Origin: Altererythrobacter sp.
Lineage (GTDB): Bacteria; Pseudomonadota; Alphaproteobacteria; Sphingomonadales; Sphingomonadaceae
NCBI GenBank assembly: GCA_016793865.1
Contig: JAEULJ010000009.1
Span: 79,081 to 143,080 of the forward strand
DNA: 64,000 bases
Reading direction: 5' to 3'
In this document: positions 25,831 to 35,838 of the stretch, piece after piece
Position numbering within the stretch: the stretch's first letter is position 1
Layout of the letters: each line of letters begins with the position of its first letter
The notes under the pieces: model-generated
The model's database searches: none
What the model saw: only the letters and a program-made list of their open reading frames with translations
Told to the model about the DNA's origin: nothing
Program-made: the position numbers and the translations under genes

Positions 25831-28173
25831 ATGCGGACGAAGCGGGCGCTGATGGCGATCGTTCTGACGGGCGCGCTCGCGGCCTGTGCGCAGCAGCAGG
25901 CGCGGCTTGAATCGACGGGCGCGCTGACGTCCGCCACGCCGGCGGCCAGATCGGAGACTGCCGCGAAGCCGAAGCCCCCAGCCTGGTCCGCGCCGGACCC
26001 GGCGATGGAGCGGTTCCTAGACGAGCTGATGGGGCGGATGACGCTGGACGAGAAGATCGGTCAGCTCACCTTGCTAACCAGCGACTGGGAATCGACTGGG
26101 CCGACGATGCGCGAAGGCTACAAGCAGGACATCCGTTCGGGACGGGTCGGTGGGATCTTCAACGCCTATACCGCCAAATATACGCGCGAACTCCAGGAAC
26201 TGGCGGTGGAGGGCACGCGGCTGAAGATCCCGCTGCTCTTCGGCTATGACGTAATTCACGGCCACCGCACGATCTTCCCCATTTCGCTGGGAGAGGCCGC
26301 GAGCTGGGACATGGCCGCCATCGAGAAATCGGCGCGCGTATCCGCGCAGGAAGCCGCGGCGGAAGGCATCCACTGGACGTTCTCGCCGATGGTCGACATC
26401 GCCCGGGACGCCCGCTGGGGCCGGGTATCGGAAGGCGCCGGTGAAGACGTCTTCCTCGGCTCCATGATCGCGCGGGCCCGGGTGCGCGGTTACCAGGGCG
26501 ACGACCTCGCCGCCACCGACGCCGTTCTGGCCACGGCGAAGCATTTCGCAGCCTATGGCGCGGCCCAGGCCGGACGCGACTATCACACGGTGGACATCAC
26601 CGATCGGACGCTGCGCGACACCTATTTGCCGCCCTTCGAGGCTGCGGTGGACGAAGGCGTGGCCAGCTTCATGACCGCGTTCAACGAGGTGGACGGGATC
26701 CCCGCGAGCGGCAGCAGATATCTTCTGACCGATGTTCTTCGCGATCGCTGGGGGTTCGATGGCTTTGTGGTCACGGACTACACCTCGATCAACGAAATGG
26801 TGGCGCACGGCTATTCGAAGGATCTGGCGCAGGCGGGCGAGCAGGCGATCAATGCCGGGGTCGACATGGACATGCAGGGCGCCGTCTACATGGACCACCT
26901 CGCCAGATCGGTGGCGGAGGGGCGGGTGAGCCAGGCGACGGTCGATCGCGCGGTGCGCCGCCTGCTCGAGATGAAGTATCGGCGCGGCCTGTTCCAGGAT
27001 CCCTATCGCTACTCGGACGAAGCCCGCGAGAAGGCGACCGTATACCGATCTGATTTCCTGGATGCCGCGCGCGACGTGGCGCGGCGATCGATGGTGCTGC
27101 TCAAGAACGACCGAGCGGTGCTGCCACTGGCAGCGTCCGCGCGCTCGATCGCCGTCATCGGCCCGCTCGCCGACAGCAAGACCGACATGATCGGCAGCTG
27201 GTCGGCCGCTGGCGATCGCGAGACCCGGCCTGTCACACTGCTCCAGGGTATCCGCGATCGCGCGGGCACCGCAGTGAAGGTCACTTATGCCAAGGGCGCC
27301 AGCTACGAGTTCGTGGACGCGGGCAAGACGGAAGGCTTTGCCGCAGCGCTGGCGGCTGCCCGTGGCGCGGACGTGATCGTGGCTGCGATGGGGGAGAAAT
27401 GGGACATGACCGGCGAGGCTGCGAGCCGGACCTCGCTCGACCTGCCGGGCAACCAGCAAGCCCTGCTTGAGGCTCTAGTGGCGACCGGGAAGCCGGTGGT
27501 GCTGGTGGTGCTGAGCGGCCGCCCCAATTCGATAGGCTGGGCCCAGGACAACGTACCCGCGATCCTGCACGCATGGTATCCTGGGACCATGGGCGGCCAT
27601 GCAGTCGCCGATGTCCTGTTCGGTGACTACAATCCCTCGGGTAAGCTTCCGATGACCTTCCCACGCACCGTCGGCCAGGTGCCGATCCACTATGACATGA
27701 AGCGCACCGGGCGGCCGATCGAGCTGCAGGCCAGCGGCGCAAAATATGTCTCGCGCTATCTCGATGTGCCGAACACCCCGCTTTATCGCTTCGGTTACGG
27801 CCTTAGCTACACGCGTTTCGCCTACTCCCCGGTCACACTCAGTTCTGCGACGCTGACGCCGGGCGGCTCGCTGAGCGCCAGCGCCACCATCACCAATACC
27901 GGCGCGCGCGCGGGCGAGGAGGTGGTTCAGCTTTATGTGCGCGATCTCGTGGGCTCGGTCACCCGGCCGGTGCAGGAGCTCAAAGGCTTCGAGAAGATCG
28001 CGCTGGCGCCCGGGGAGCGCAGGACAGTCACATTCACGCTACGCCCGGACGACCTCGCCTTCACCCGCGCGGACATGAGCCACGGTTGGGAGCCGGGCGA
28101 GTTCAGCCTGTGGATCGCGCCGTCTTCCGGTGCCGATGCCAGCACCTCGGTGTCCTTTACACTGAGCGAGTAG
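25831..28173 (+). CDS. bglX: Glycoside hydrolase family 3 beta-glucosidase, exported lipoprotein
   Basis: A 780-residue BglX-type enzyme. The signal peptide ends in LAAC (Cys19), so it may be a periplasmic lipoprotein. The GH3 N-domain spans about 55-370 and the catalytic nucleophile is Asp316 in GFVVTDYTSI. LATAKHFAAYG (with K237, H238) and the SPMVDIARDARWGRVSEG substrate-pocket motif fit the family. The alpha/beta sandwich domain (about 420-640) and a C-terminal fibronectin III-like domain follow. The start has a good ribosome site (GGAGAAGGA). It likely cuts the oligosaccharides made by the GH144-like enzyme to glucose in the periplasm. Family call is firm, linkage preference is inferred. 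Confidence 0.92.
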   Translation: MRTKRALMAIVLTGALAACAQQQARLESTGALTSATPAARSETAAKPKPPAWSAPDPAMERFLDELMGRMTLDEKIGQLTLLTSDWESTGPTMREGYKQDIRSGRVGGIFNAYTAKYTRELQELAVEGTRLKIPLLFGYDVIHGHRTIFPISLGEAASWDMAAIEKSARVSAQEAAAEGIHWTFSPMVDIARDARWGRVSEGAGEDVFLGSMIARARVRGYQGDDLAATDAVLATAKHFAAYGAAQAGRDYHTVDITDRTLRDTYLPPFEAAVDEGVASFMTAFNEVDGIPASGSRYLLTDVLRDRWGFDGFVVTDYTSINEMVAHGYSKDLAQAGEQAINAGVDMDMQGAVYMDHLARSVAEGRVSQATVDRAVRRLLEMKYRRGLFQDPYRYSDEAREKATVYRSDFLDAARDVARRSMVLLKNDRAVLPLAASARSIAVIGPLADSKTDMIGSWSAAGDRETRPVTLLQGIRDRAGTAVKVTYAKGASYEFVDAGKTEGFAAALAAARGADVIVAAMGEKWDMTGEAASRTSLDLPGNQQALLEALVATGKPVVLVVLSGRPNSIGWAQDNVPAILHAWYPGTMGGHAVADVLFGDYNPSGKLPMTFPRTVGQVPIHYDMKRTGRPIELQASGAKYVSRYLDVPNTPLYRFGYGLSYTRFAYSPVTLSSATLTPGGSLSASATITNTGARAGEEVVQLYVRDLVGSVTRPVQELKGFEKIALAPGERRTVTFTLRPDDLAFTRADMSHGWEPGEFSLWIAPSSGADASTSVSFTLSE

Positions 28174-28179
28174 CGCATC

Positions 28180-28200
28180 CGCTCCCCGCGGCGGGGCGCG
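28180..28200. terminator. Possible hairpin between the GH3 and efflux genes
   Basis: CCCCG (28184-28188) can pair with CGGGG (28192-28196), with further flanking GC pairs, right after the GH3 stop and before the convergent outer-membrane gene end. There is no T run, so this is tentative. Confidence 0.35.
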
Positions 28201-28217
28201 GACGGGGCCCGCAATCC

Positions 28218-29639
28218 TCAGTCGCCGTTCTCCACTGGCCGGGAAGGGGGTGAGGGCGCCGCCATTTCGGCGCCCAGCACGCGATAGAGCGTCGCGCGGT
28301 TCGCCGCTTCGTCCAGCGTGACGTCGACAAGCTGCTGCCGTGCCGCGAACAGCTCGCGCTCTGCGATCAGTCGGACGAGGAAGCTGTCGATACCGTTGCG
28401 GTAACGCGCTTCCGCCAGCCGCGCGCTCGTGCGTGCGGCAGCGGCATTCTCGCTCGCGGCGCGCTGACGCGCGGCAAGCGTGGCCTGATCGGCAAGCGCG
28501 TCAGCGGTCTCGCGGAATGCCGTCTGGATCGCGCGCTCGTAGGAGGCGAGCGCCGCATCGCGCTGGGCTTCGCTCACCGCGACCCCGGCCCGGCGCCCGC
28601 CGGCATCGAAAAGCGTGTACCCCAGGTTTCCCCCGGCCGATGCGGTGAAGGCAGCGCTGTCGAACAGGCTCCCCAGAGCCGTGCTCGCGAGGCCGAGCAG
28701 GCCAGTTAGGGACAGGCTAGGAAACAGTGCGGCCCGCGCCACTCCGATATCCGCGTTCGCGGCGCGGAGCAGGAATTCCGCCTGGATCACGTCGGGCCGC
28801 CGCAGCAGAACGCGCGAATCCAGCCCCGCCGGCAGCGCCGCGAAACTGGGCGCGACCGCGTTCAGCCCCTCGGGCAGCAACGCCGGGTCCACCTCGGCCC
28901 CGACCAGGAGTCGCAGGAGATTGACATCCTGCGCCAGCGCAGCGGTCTGTTCGGCGATCGCCTGCTCCGCACCGGCGAGTATCTGCTGCGCCTGGCTGAG
29001 ATCGGTTCGCGGCGCGATGCCCCCCTGGAGCCGGAGGCCGGTCAACCGAACGCCCTCCCTGGCGTTGGCGGCGGTTTCCTGCGCGATCGCCAGCAGGTCG
29101 CGGTCGGCGGCATAGGTCGCCCACGCCTGCGCTATATCCGCGATCAGGGCGGTGCGGACCGTCCGGGCCGCGGCCTCGCTCGCGAAAGCCCGGTCGCGCT
29201 GCGCTGCGGTGGCATTGGCCAGGCGGCCGAACAGGTCGAGCTCGAAAGCCGATACGCCGCCCTGAAGAGCGTAGCGCACGCTGCCATTGCTCGTTCCGGT
29301 ATCCGTTGCGGTAACGCCGGCGCTCGCGCTCACGGCGGGAAATTGCCGCGCACGCACGACGCCGATCTGAGCGCGTGCAGCGGCAAGGTTCGCATAGGCG
29401 ATCCGCAGGTCGCGATTGTTCGCCAGCGCTTCCCCGATGATCGTCTGCAGCCGGGGGTCGCGGAACACATCCGAATAGGTCACCGCAGGTAGCGCGGCTT
29501 CGCTTTGCGCCAGATAAGCGTCGCCCGTGGGCCAAGTGGCCGGGATCGGCGGTGCCGGTAGGCTGGTTGTGGGTGCCAGCGAGCACGCGGTGGCCAGAAG
29601 GGCGGCACTGGCGGCAGCCAGTTGGCGGCACCGGTTCAT
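28218..29639 (-). CDS. RND efflux outer membrane lipoprotein (NodT/OprM family)
   Basis: A 473-residue TolC-type outer-membrane factor. It begins with a lipoprotein signal (LATACSLAP, Cys19), and two OEP domains follow, each with long helices: PRLQTIIGEALANNRDLRIAYANLAAARAQIGVVRA in the first and PDVIQAEFLLRAANADIGVARAALFPSLSLTGLLG in the second. It forms the exit duct of the tripartite pump. Its ATG overlaps the stop of the inner-membrane transporter gene (ATGA). With the adaptor and transporter it makes a complete minus-strand operon. It converges on the GH3 gene. Confidence 0.92.
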   Translation of the reverse strand: MNRCRQLAAASAALLATACSLAPTTSLPAPPIPATWPTGDAYLAQSEAALPAVTYSDVFRDPRLQTIIGEALANNRDLRIAYANLAAARAQIGVVRARQFPAVSASAGVTATDTGTSNGSVRYALQGGVSAFELDLFGRLANATAAQRDRAFASEAAARTVRTALIADIAQAWATYAADRDLLAIAQETAANAREGVRLTGLRLQGGIAPRTDLSQAQQILAGAEQAIAEQTAALAQDVNLLRLLVGAEVDPALLPEGLNAVAPSFAALPAGLDSRVLLRRPDVIQAEFLLRAANADIGVARAALFPSLSLTGLLGLASTALGSLFDSAAFTASAGGNLGYTLFDAGGRRAGVAVSEAQRDAALASYERAIQTAFRETADALADQATLAARQRAASENAAAARTSARLAEARYRNGIDSFLVRLIAERELFAARQQLVDVTLDEAANRATLYRVLGAEMAAPSPPSRPVENGD

Positions 29640-32600
29640 GCCGGCACCTCGCCAGCTTGCGTGCCGCGCTGCAGGCGCGCTCGCGCCGCCGCGATACCGT
29701 CGCGCACCCCGCGCCGCACCAGCACGAAGAACAGCGGGATGTAGAAGATCGCCAGCAGCGTCGCCGCGAGCATTCCGCCGATCACCGATGTGCCGATGGC
29801 GATGCGGCTGTTCGCGCCCGCACCGGTGGCGATCGCCAGCGGCAGCACGCCGAAGACGAAAGCGAAGCTGGTCATCAGGATAGGCCGCAAGCGGATGCGC
29901 GCGGCTTCCAGCGCCGCGTCGATCACGCGCGCACCCCGCCGCTCCGCTGCCTCGGCGAACTCGATCATCAGGATCGCGTTCTTGGCGGCGAGACCCATGG
30001 TGGTGAGCAGTCCGATCTGGAGATAGACGTCGTTTTCCAGCCCTCGCAGCGTGGTCGCCACGATGGCGCCCAGCAGGCCGAGCGGGACCACCAGCAACAC
30101 CGCGACCGGTATCGACCAGCTTTCATAAAGGGCGGCGAGGCACAGGAACACCACCAGAAGTGACAGCGCGTAGAGCAGCGGCGCCTGGCCCGAGGCGGTC
30201 CGCTCCTCATACGACGCACCCGACCAGGCGACACTGGTGCCGGGATACTGGCTGGCCAGTGAGGCGATCTCATTCATCGCCTGTCCCGAACTCGTCCCGC
30301 TGGCAGCCTGGCCGGAGAATTCGTAGGCCGGTACGCCGTTGAAGCGCGAGGTGCTGGGCGGGGACGACGACCAGTTGATGGTCGCGAAGGCGGAAAATGG
30401 CGTCATCTGCCCGGTATTGCCGCGCACGAACCACTGACCGAGGTCCGACGGCTGTGACCGATAGGGCGCATCGCCCTGGACGTAGACCTGCTTGACGCGA
30501 CCATTGTCGATGAAATCATTGACGTAGCGCCCGCCCCAGGCGGTCGACAGCGTGGAGTTCACGGCCTCCTGCGTCAGGCCGTAGGCCGCCAGCCGCTGGG
30601 GATCGATCGCGACCTTGAGAGTGGCGACGTCCGGCAAGTCGCCGAGCCGCACCTGCTCGAGCACGGGGGTGCCATTGGCGGCGGCGAGCAGTGCGTCGCG
30701 CGCCTCCTTGAAGTCTTCGCGCGGGAGGCCGCCACTGTTGGTGAACTGCATCGAGAACCCGCTGGAGGAAGATAGGCCGCGGATAGCGCCGGGCACGTTC
30801 ACAAACACCCGCGCGTCGCGAAAGCCGCGGAAGGCGGCACTGGCGCGGTCGGCGATAGCCTGCGCCGTGTTCTCCTTGCCCGGGCGCTCGTCCCACGGCT
30901 TGAGGCGCATGAACCCGAAGCCCTGGTTCTGCCCCCCTGACCCGCGCCCGCCCCCAGCCAGCACGAACAGGGTGGAAATGTTCTCGCTTTCGGCCTCCAC
31001 GAAATACTTCTCGATCGCCATAGCCACCTCCTGGCTGCGCTCGAGTGTCGCCCCAGCCGGGAGCTGGAAGCTTATCGCGACGCTGCCTTGGTCCTCGTTG
31101 GGCAGGAAACCGCTCGGCAGGCGGAAGAACAACAGCGCGAGCAGGGCCACCAGGCCTGCATAGATCGCCAGGAACAGCCATTTGCGCGCCACGATCCGGT
31201 CGATCGAATCGCGGTAGCGGGACGAGAGCCGCTCGAAGCCGGAATTGAACCTGTCCTGCGCCCGGCTGACCACGCCCTGGGCACGTGGAAAACGCCGCGC
31301 GAACCAGCCATTGCCTGAGCCGTTCTGGTCCTTGCGACGCAGCAGGCTGGCGGTCAGCGCCGGGCTCAGGATCAGCGCTACCAGCACCGACAGCACCATC
31401 GCCGAAATGATCGTGATCGAGAACTGGCGGTAGATCACCCCCGTCGATCCGCCGAAGAAGGCCATGGGCAGAAACACCGCGGAAAGCACCAGCGCGATCG
31501 CGATGAGGGCGATCTGGAGGTCCTTCATGGACTGGACCGTCGCCTCGCGCGGGGTCATCCCGGGGTTCTCGTCCATCAGCCGCTCGACGTTCTCGACCAC
31601 CACGATCGCATCATCGACCAGCAGGCCGATGGCGAGCACCAGCCCGAACAGGGTGAGGGTGTTGATCGAGAAGCCGGCGATCGAGAACACCGCGAAGGTT
31701 CCCAGCAGGACCACAGGCACTGCGATCGCCGGGATCAGCGTGGCCCGCCAGCTCTGCAGGAACACGAACATGACGATCACAACCAGCACCACGGCTTCCA
31801 GCAGCGCCTTCACCACCTCCTCGACCGACAGGCGGATGAAGGCGGTGGAATCATTCGCGTAGGTGATCTTCAGCCCGTCGGGCATGGAGCGCTCCAGCCG
31901 CGCCACCTCCTGCTTCACCAGCTCCGCGGTCCGCAACGCATCCGAGCCCGGCGAAAGTGAGATCGAGATGCCGGCACCCGGCAATCCGTTGATGCGGCGC
32001 GAGGAGTTGTAGCTCTGCGAGCCCATCTCCACCCGCGCGACATCGCTAAGCCTGACCGTCGAGCCGTCCGGCGCGGTCTTGAGCACGATGGCGCGGAATT
32101 GTTCGGCGGTTTGCAGCTTCGAGAGCGCCGTAACCGTGGCGCCGAGCATCTGGCCCGGAGGGGACGGCAGGCCGCCCAGCTCGCCCGCGGCGATTTCCGT
32201 GTTCTGCGCCTGCACCGCCGCGATTACATCGCTCGGCATGAGCGAGACCGACGCCAGCCGGTGCGGATCGAGCCAGATGCGCATCGCCCGCGTGGCACCA
32301 TAGACATTGATGTCGCCCACCCCGGAAACGCGGGACAGCGGATCCTGGATATTGCTGGTGAGGTAGTCGGAAACCTGGTCGCTGGTCCGGGTGCCTGTCT
32401 CGTCGTACACCACCACCATCAGAAGCTGGTCGGGGTTCGACTTGGTCACCCTGACGCCCTGTGCCTGCACCTGTTGCGGCAGGCGCGAGATAGCCGCCTG
32501 GATCTTGTTTTGAACCTGCACCTGCGCGATGTCGGGATTGGTGCCCTTGGCGAAGGTCGCGGTGATCGAGGCCGATCCCTGCGACGAGGACTGAGAGCTG

Positions 32601-32833
32601 AAATAGAGCAGCCCGTCGAGCCCGGTGAGCTGCTGCTCGAGTATCTGGGTAACGCTGTTCTCGACCGTGGCGGCGGACGCGCCGGGGTAGGTGGCGCGGA
32701 TGGTGACATTGGTCGGGGCGATGTCCGGATATTGTTCGACCGGAAGCGTGTAGAGCGCGCCGGCACCGCCCAGCATCACGATGATCGCCAGGACCCAGGC
32801 GAAGATCGGCCTCTCGATGAAGATGCGCGACAC
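29636..32833 (-). CDS. RND multidrug efflux transporter, HAE1 (AcrB/MexB) type
   Basis: A 1065-residue inner-membrane proton antiporter. It starts with the usual SRIFIERPIFAWVLAIIVML, carries the TM4 proton-relay aspartates in GLVLAIGLLVDDAIVVVENVER, the large periplasmic porter domains, and the HAE1-type second half with GLLTTMGLAAKNAILMIEFAE. Length and motifs are those of AcrB-like drug pumps rather than metal (CusA) pumps. It lies 6 bp after the adaptor gene and overlaps the outer-membrane factor gene. No local TetR or MarR regulator is present, so control is not visible. The substrate range cannot be told from sequence. Confidence 0.95.
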   Translation of the reverse strand: MSRIFIERPIFAWVLAIIVMLGGAGALYTLPVEQYPDIAPTNVTIRATYPGASAATVENSVTQILEQQLTGLDGLLYFSSQSSSQGSASITATFAKGTNPDIAQVQVQNKIQAAISRLPQQVQAQGVRVTKSNPDQLLMVVVYDETGTRTSDQVSDYLTSNIQDPLSRVSGVGDINVYGATRAMRIWLDPHRLASVSLMPSDVIAAVQAQNTEIAAGELGGLPSPPGQMLGATVTALSKLQTAEQFRAIVLKTAPDGSTVRLSDVARVEMGSQSYNSSRRINGLPGAGISISLSPGSDALRTAELVKQEVARLERSMPDGLKITYANDSTAFIRLSVEEVVKALLEAVVLVVIVMFVFLQSWRATLIPAIAVPVVLLGTFAVFSIAGFSINTLTLFGLVLAIGLLVDDAIVVVENVERLMDENPGMTPREATVQSMKDLQIALIAIALVLSAVFLPMAFFGGSTGVIYRQFSITIISAMVLSVLVALILSPALTASLLRRKDQNGSGNGWFARRFPRAQGVVSRAQDRFNSGFERLSSRYRDSIDRIVARKWLFLAIYAGLVALLALLFFRLPSGFLPNEDQGSVAISFQLPAGATLERSQEVAMAIEKYFVEAESENISTLFVLAGGGRGSGGQNQGFGFMRLKPWDERPGKENTAQAIADRASAAFRGFRDARVFVNVPGAIRGLSSSSGFSMQFTNSGGLPREDFKEARDALLAAANGTPVLEQVRLGDLPDVATLKVAIDPQRLAAYGLTQEAVNSTLSTAWGGRYVNDFIDNGRVKQVYVQGDAPYRSQPSDLGQWFVRGNTGQMTPFSAFATINWSSSPPSTSRFNGVPAYEFSGQAASGTSSGQAMNEIASLASQYPGTSVAWSGASYEERTASGQAPLLYALSLLVVFLCLAALYESWSIPVAVLLVVPLGLLGAIVATTLRGLENDVYLQIGLLTTMGLAAKNAILMIEFAEAAERRGARVIDAALEAARIRLRPILMTSFAFVFGVLPLAIATGAGANSRIAIGTSVIGGMLAATLLAIFYIPLFFVLVRRGVRDGIAAARARLQRGTQAGEVPA

Positions 32834-32839
32834 CTCGCG

Positions 32840-34078
32840 CTAGCTCCCGCGCTGCGCGCCCGCGCCGCTGCCCCCGCCGCCCTGCGCGGGCGGGCCGATG
32901 CGCTGCGGCGCACTGGCCGGCACCGGGCGGACGGCATCGCCCGATTTGAGGCCGTTCAGCCCCTGCACGATGATGCGCTCGCCGGGCTTGAGCCCGCCGG
33001 TGACCACCCAGGCGGGCCCCGCCGTACGATCGGTCTTGATGACCCGTCGCGCAGCCTTTCCGTCCGCTCCCGCGATGAAGACGAAAGCGTCGCCGTTGAA
33101 ATCGCGCTGCACCGCCGCCTGCGGAATCAGGAGGACGCCGGTTTCAATCACCTGGTCGAAGCTTGCGGTCACGAACATGCCCGGCAGCAGAATGCCCTGG
33201 GGATTGGGGAACCGCGCCCTCAGCGTGACCGTGCCGGTGCCTTCGTTGACGGTGATCTCGGAGAATTGAACCGTACCAGCCATCGGGTAGAGGGTGCCGT
33301 CATCGAAGCGGATGCGGACGCTGGTGCTGCCGGCCGCCGTCCCGCTGCCGGCGGCGGCGAGCGCGCGGCGCAGCCGCGTGAGTTCGCCCGCAGACTGCTG
33401 CATGTCCACGAATACGCTGTCGGTCCGCTGGATGATCGCGAGCGGATTGGTCTGGTTGGTGCCGACGAGCGCGCCCTCGGTCACCAGCGGGCGCCCGATC
33501 CGGCCGCTGATCGGCGCCGGCACGGTCGTGAAGCGCAGGTTGATCTGCGCGGTATCCAGGCTGGCGCGCTGCTGCGCCACGGCGGCCCGCGCGGCGTTGG
33601 AGGCGGCGGCGGCATCGTCATACTCCTGCCGGGATACCGCTTCCATCTCGACCAGGGGGCGGTAGCGCGCGGCGCGTACCGCCGCCGCCTGGGCATTGGC
33701 CTGGGCGCTGGCGAGGTTGGCCCGTGCCTGCGCTTCCGCTGCGCGGTAGAGGCTGGGGTCGATTTCGAACAGCGGCTGGCCCGCCTGGACGTATCCGCCC
33801 GGCTGAAAGCGGATGCGACGGACCAGTCCGGAGATCTGCGGCCGCACCTCGCTCGTCTGCTGCGCGACCACGCGGCCCGCGAGCGTCGCGGGGAGGGGCA
33901 CATCGGAAGCCTGGACTATCGCAAAGCCGACTGCCTTGGGCGGGGGGCCGCCATTGCCCTTCTCCTCGCCGCCCGAACAGGCAGCCAGCATCAGCGAACA
34001 GGAAAGTGCAAACCACAGGTCACGGCGACCCGGGATGATAACGGCAATCATCATCAAAAAATCCGAATGTCGAAGCAT
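32840..34078 (-). CDS. RND efflux periplasmic adaptor (AcrA/MexA family)
   Basis: A membrane-fusion protein of about 412 residues. The N-terminal signal ends in MLAAC (Cys34 with this start), so it is a lipoprotein. The lipoyl half-motifs (ISGLVRRIRFQPGGYVQAGQPLFEIDP and APISGRIGRPLVTEGALVG), the helical hairpin between them and the beta-barrel/MP domains with PGMFVTASFDQ are in family order. It precedes the transporter gene by 6 bp. The start is uncertain: 34078 is used because it gives a normal signal, while 34054 or a start further up at 34147 are possible. It heads the efflux operon. Confidence 0.9.
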   Translation of the reverse strand: MLRHSDFLMMIAVIIPGRRDLWFALSCSLMLAACSGGEEKGNGGPPPKAVGFAIVQASDVPLPATLAGRVVAQQTSEVRPQISGLVRRIRFQPGGYVQAGQPLFEIDPSLYRAAEAQARANLASAQANAQAAAVRAARYRPLVEMEAVSRQEYDDAAAASNAARAAVAQQRASLDTAQINLRFTTVPAPISGRIGRPLVTEGALVGTNQTNPLAIIQRTDSVFVDMQQSAGELTRLRRALAAAGSGTAAGSTSVRIRFDDGTLYPMAGTVQFSEITVNEGTGTVTLRARFPNPQGILLPGMFVTASFDQVIETGVLLIPQAAVQRDFNGDAFVFIAGADGKAARRVIKTDRTAGPAWVVTGGLKPGERIIVQGLNGLKSGDAVRPVPASAPQRIGPPAQGGGGSGAGAQRGS

Positions 34079-34146
34079 TGTTCGCGGATTGCTCGCGTCG
34101 ATGCAAGCGCCATCCGTGGCAAAAACGGTCGCCGACCGTGCCCTCA

Positions 34147-34794
34147 CTATTCGTAGAACTGCGTGCCCATGGCGATTTCGTCGCGCCCCTGGCCCACGCG
34201 GTGCGCGTTGGTGTCGCGCAGCGAATAGACGCAGCCGCAGTATTCCTGCTGGTAGAAGCGCTCGCGCTTGGAGATTTCGATCATCCGCGCCGCGCCGCCG
34301 CCCTTGCGCCAGTTGAATGTCCAGTAGGTCAGCCCGGGATAATGCGCCGCCGCGCGCTCTCCGGAACCGTTGATCTGGTTCATGTCCTTCCAGCGGCTGA
34401 TGCCCAGCGAGCTGGTGATGACGGGGAAGCCGTGTTCATGGGCGTGCAGCGCCGTGCGCTCGAACCGCATGTCGAAGCACATGGTGCAGCGGATGCCGCG
34501 CTCCGGCTCCCATTCCATTCCCTTGGCGCGCTTGAACCAGTTGGCGGTGTCGTAATCCGCATCCACGAAAGGCACGCCGTGCTGCTCGGCAAAGCGGATG
34601 TTCTCCTCCTTGCGGAGCAGATATTCCTCCTTGGGGTGGATGTTGGGATTGTAGAAGAAGATGGTGTAGTCGATGCCGCTCGCGCTCATCGCCTCCATCA
34701 CCTCGCCCGAGCAGGGGGCGCAGCAGGAATGGAGCAGAACCCTCGCCTCGCCGCCGGGCGGCACGAGGATCGGGCGGTCGAGATCGGTAGTCAT
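34147..34794 (-). CDS. queH: Epoxyqueuosine reductase QueH
   Basis: A 215-residue protein of the DUF208 family, shown in other bacteria to reduce epoxyqueuosine to queuosine in tRNA as a replacement for QueG. The cysteine pattern is intact: [13 protein letters not shown] at about 19-31, [10 protein letters not shown] and a C-terminal [15 protein letters not shown]. These coordinate an iron-sulfur cluster and a second iron. It lies 46 bp after prpB on the same strand, so it may be transcribed with the methylcitrate genes although no shared role is apparent. Confidence 0.92.
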   Translation of the reverse strand: MTTDLDRPILVPPGGEARVLLHSCCAPCSGEVMEAMSASGIDYTIFFYNPNIHPKEEYLLRKEENIRFAEQHGVPFVDADYDTANWFKRAKGMEWEPERGIRCTMCFDMRFERTALHAHEHGFPVITSSLGISRWKDMNQINGSGERAAAHYPGLTYWTFNWRKGGGAARMIEISKRERFYQQEYCGCVYSLRDTNAHRVGQGRDEIAMGTQFYE

Positions 34795-34840
34795 GGTGCG
34801 CGCCCGTTAGCAGGCCCGCGCCGGCCCGTCACCCATGCGC

Positions 34841-35764
34841 TCACCCGTCCTGCGGCATCCCCTGCGGGACGATGGTCTGGATGATGTTGGCGTCCAGTTC
34901 CTCGAAATCGTGGAGGCCGATGGTGTCGTAGAGCTCTTGCCGGGTCTGCATCCGGTCGAGCATCTTGTGCGTGCCGCCGTCGCGACTGATCGCTGCGTAG
35001 AGCTCGGCCTGGGCCTTGTTGGCCGCGCGCAGGCTGGAAACCGGCCAGATGACCAGCTTGTATCCCATCGCCTCGAACTCGGCGGCGGTGAAGAAGGGCG
35101 TCTTGCCGAACTCGGTCATGTTGGCGAGCAGGGGGGTATCGGGGAGCGCGGCATGGAAGCGCTCGAACATCTCGCGGCTGGTCAGCCCCTCGGGGAAGAT
35201 CGCATCGGCGCCGGCCTCGACATAGAGCCTGGCGCGTTCCACCGCGGCATCGAAGCCGTCCACACCCACGGCATCGGTGCGCGCGATGATCACCATGTCG
35301 CGCCGGGCCTTGGCGGCGGCGGCGACCTTGGCGGCCATGTCGGTGGGGCTGACGAGGCTCTTGCCGTTCAGATGCCCGCACTTCTTGGGCAGGATCTGAT
35401 CCTCCAGATGCACCGCGCCCGCACCCGCATCCTCGAAGGTGCGGACCATGTGCATGACATTGAGCGCCTCGCCGTAGCCGGTGTCCCCATCGACCAGCAG
35501 CGGCAGGCCGGACGCGCGGGTGATCTGGCGGATGAAGAAGGCAACCTCGTCCACGGTGATGATGCCGAGGTCGGGCAGGCCCATGCTCGCGGTCATCGCC
35601 GCGCCGGAGAGATACAGCCCGTCGAACCCGGCCTGGCGTGCCTGGATCGCCGCCTGCCCGTTATGCGCGCCGGGGAGCTGATAGATGCCGGGGCGGGCAA
35701 GCGCGGCGCGGAAGCGCTTGCCGGCGGTTTCGGCGGGAAGGTCGGCGGCGTTGAGGTAGGGCAT
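34841..35764 (-). CDS. prpB: Methylisocitrate lyase
   Basis: A 307-residue isocitrate lyase/PEP mutase superfamily enzyme. It splits 2-methylisocitrate into pyruvate and succinate, the last step of the methylcitrate cycle. The active-site cysteine motif KKCGH is present in LEDQILPKKCGHLNGK, and the metal-binding DGDTGYGEALNV lies earlier. Length matches PrpB rather than the longer isocitrate lyase. It is the fourth gene of the prp run, 74 bp after prpC. Confidence 0.95.
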   Translation of the reverse strand: MPYLNAADLPAETAGKRFRAALARPGIYQLPGAHNGQAAIQARQAGFDGLYLSGAAMTASMGLPDLGIITVDEVAFFIRQITRASGLPLLVDGDTGYGEALNVMHMVRTFEDAGAGAVHLEDQILPKKCGHLNGKSLVSPTDMAAKVAAAAKARRDMVIIARTDAVGVDGFDAAVERARLYVEAGADAIFPEGLTSREMFERFHAALPDTPLLANMTEFGKTPFFTAAEFEAMGYKLVIWPVSSLRAANKAQAELYAAISRDGGTHKMLDRMQTRQELYDTIGLHDFEELDANIIQTIVPQGMPQDG

Positions 35765-35838
35765 GAGGTTCCTTTAAATCGCTGTGACGGGCGGGAGGGG
35801 AATTCAACCTTGCGGTTCAACGCCCTCGCCGTCGGGCT

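Noticed and set aside
32099-34156. A 685-codon plus-strand frame over the RND pump genes
   Set aside because: The efflux genes on the minus strand are complete and in family order; this is a mirror frame.
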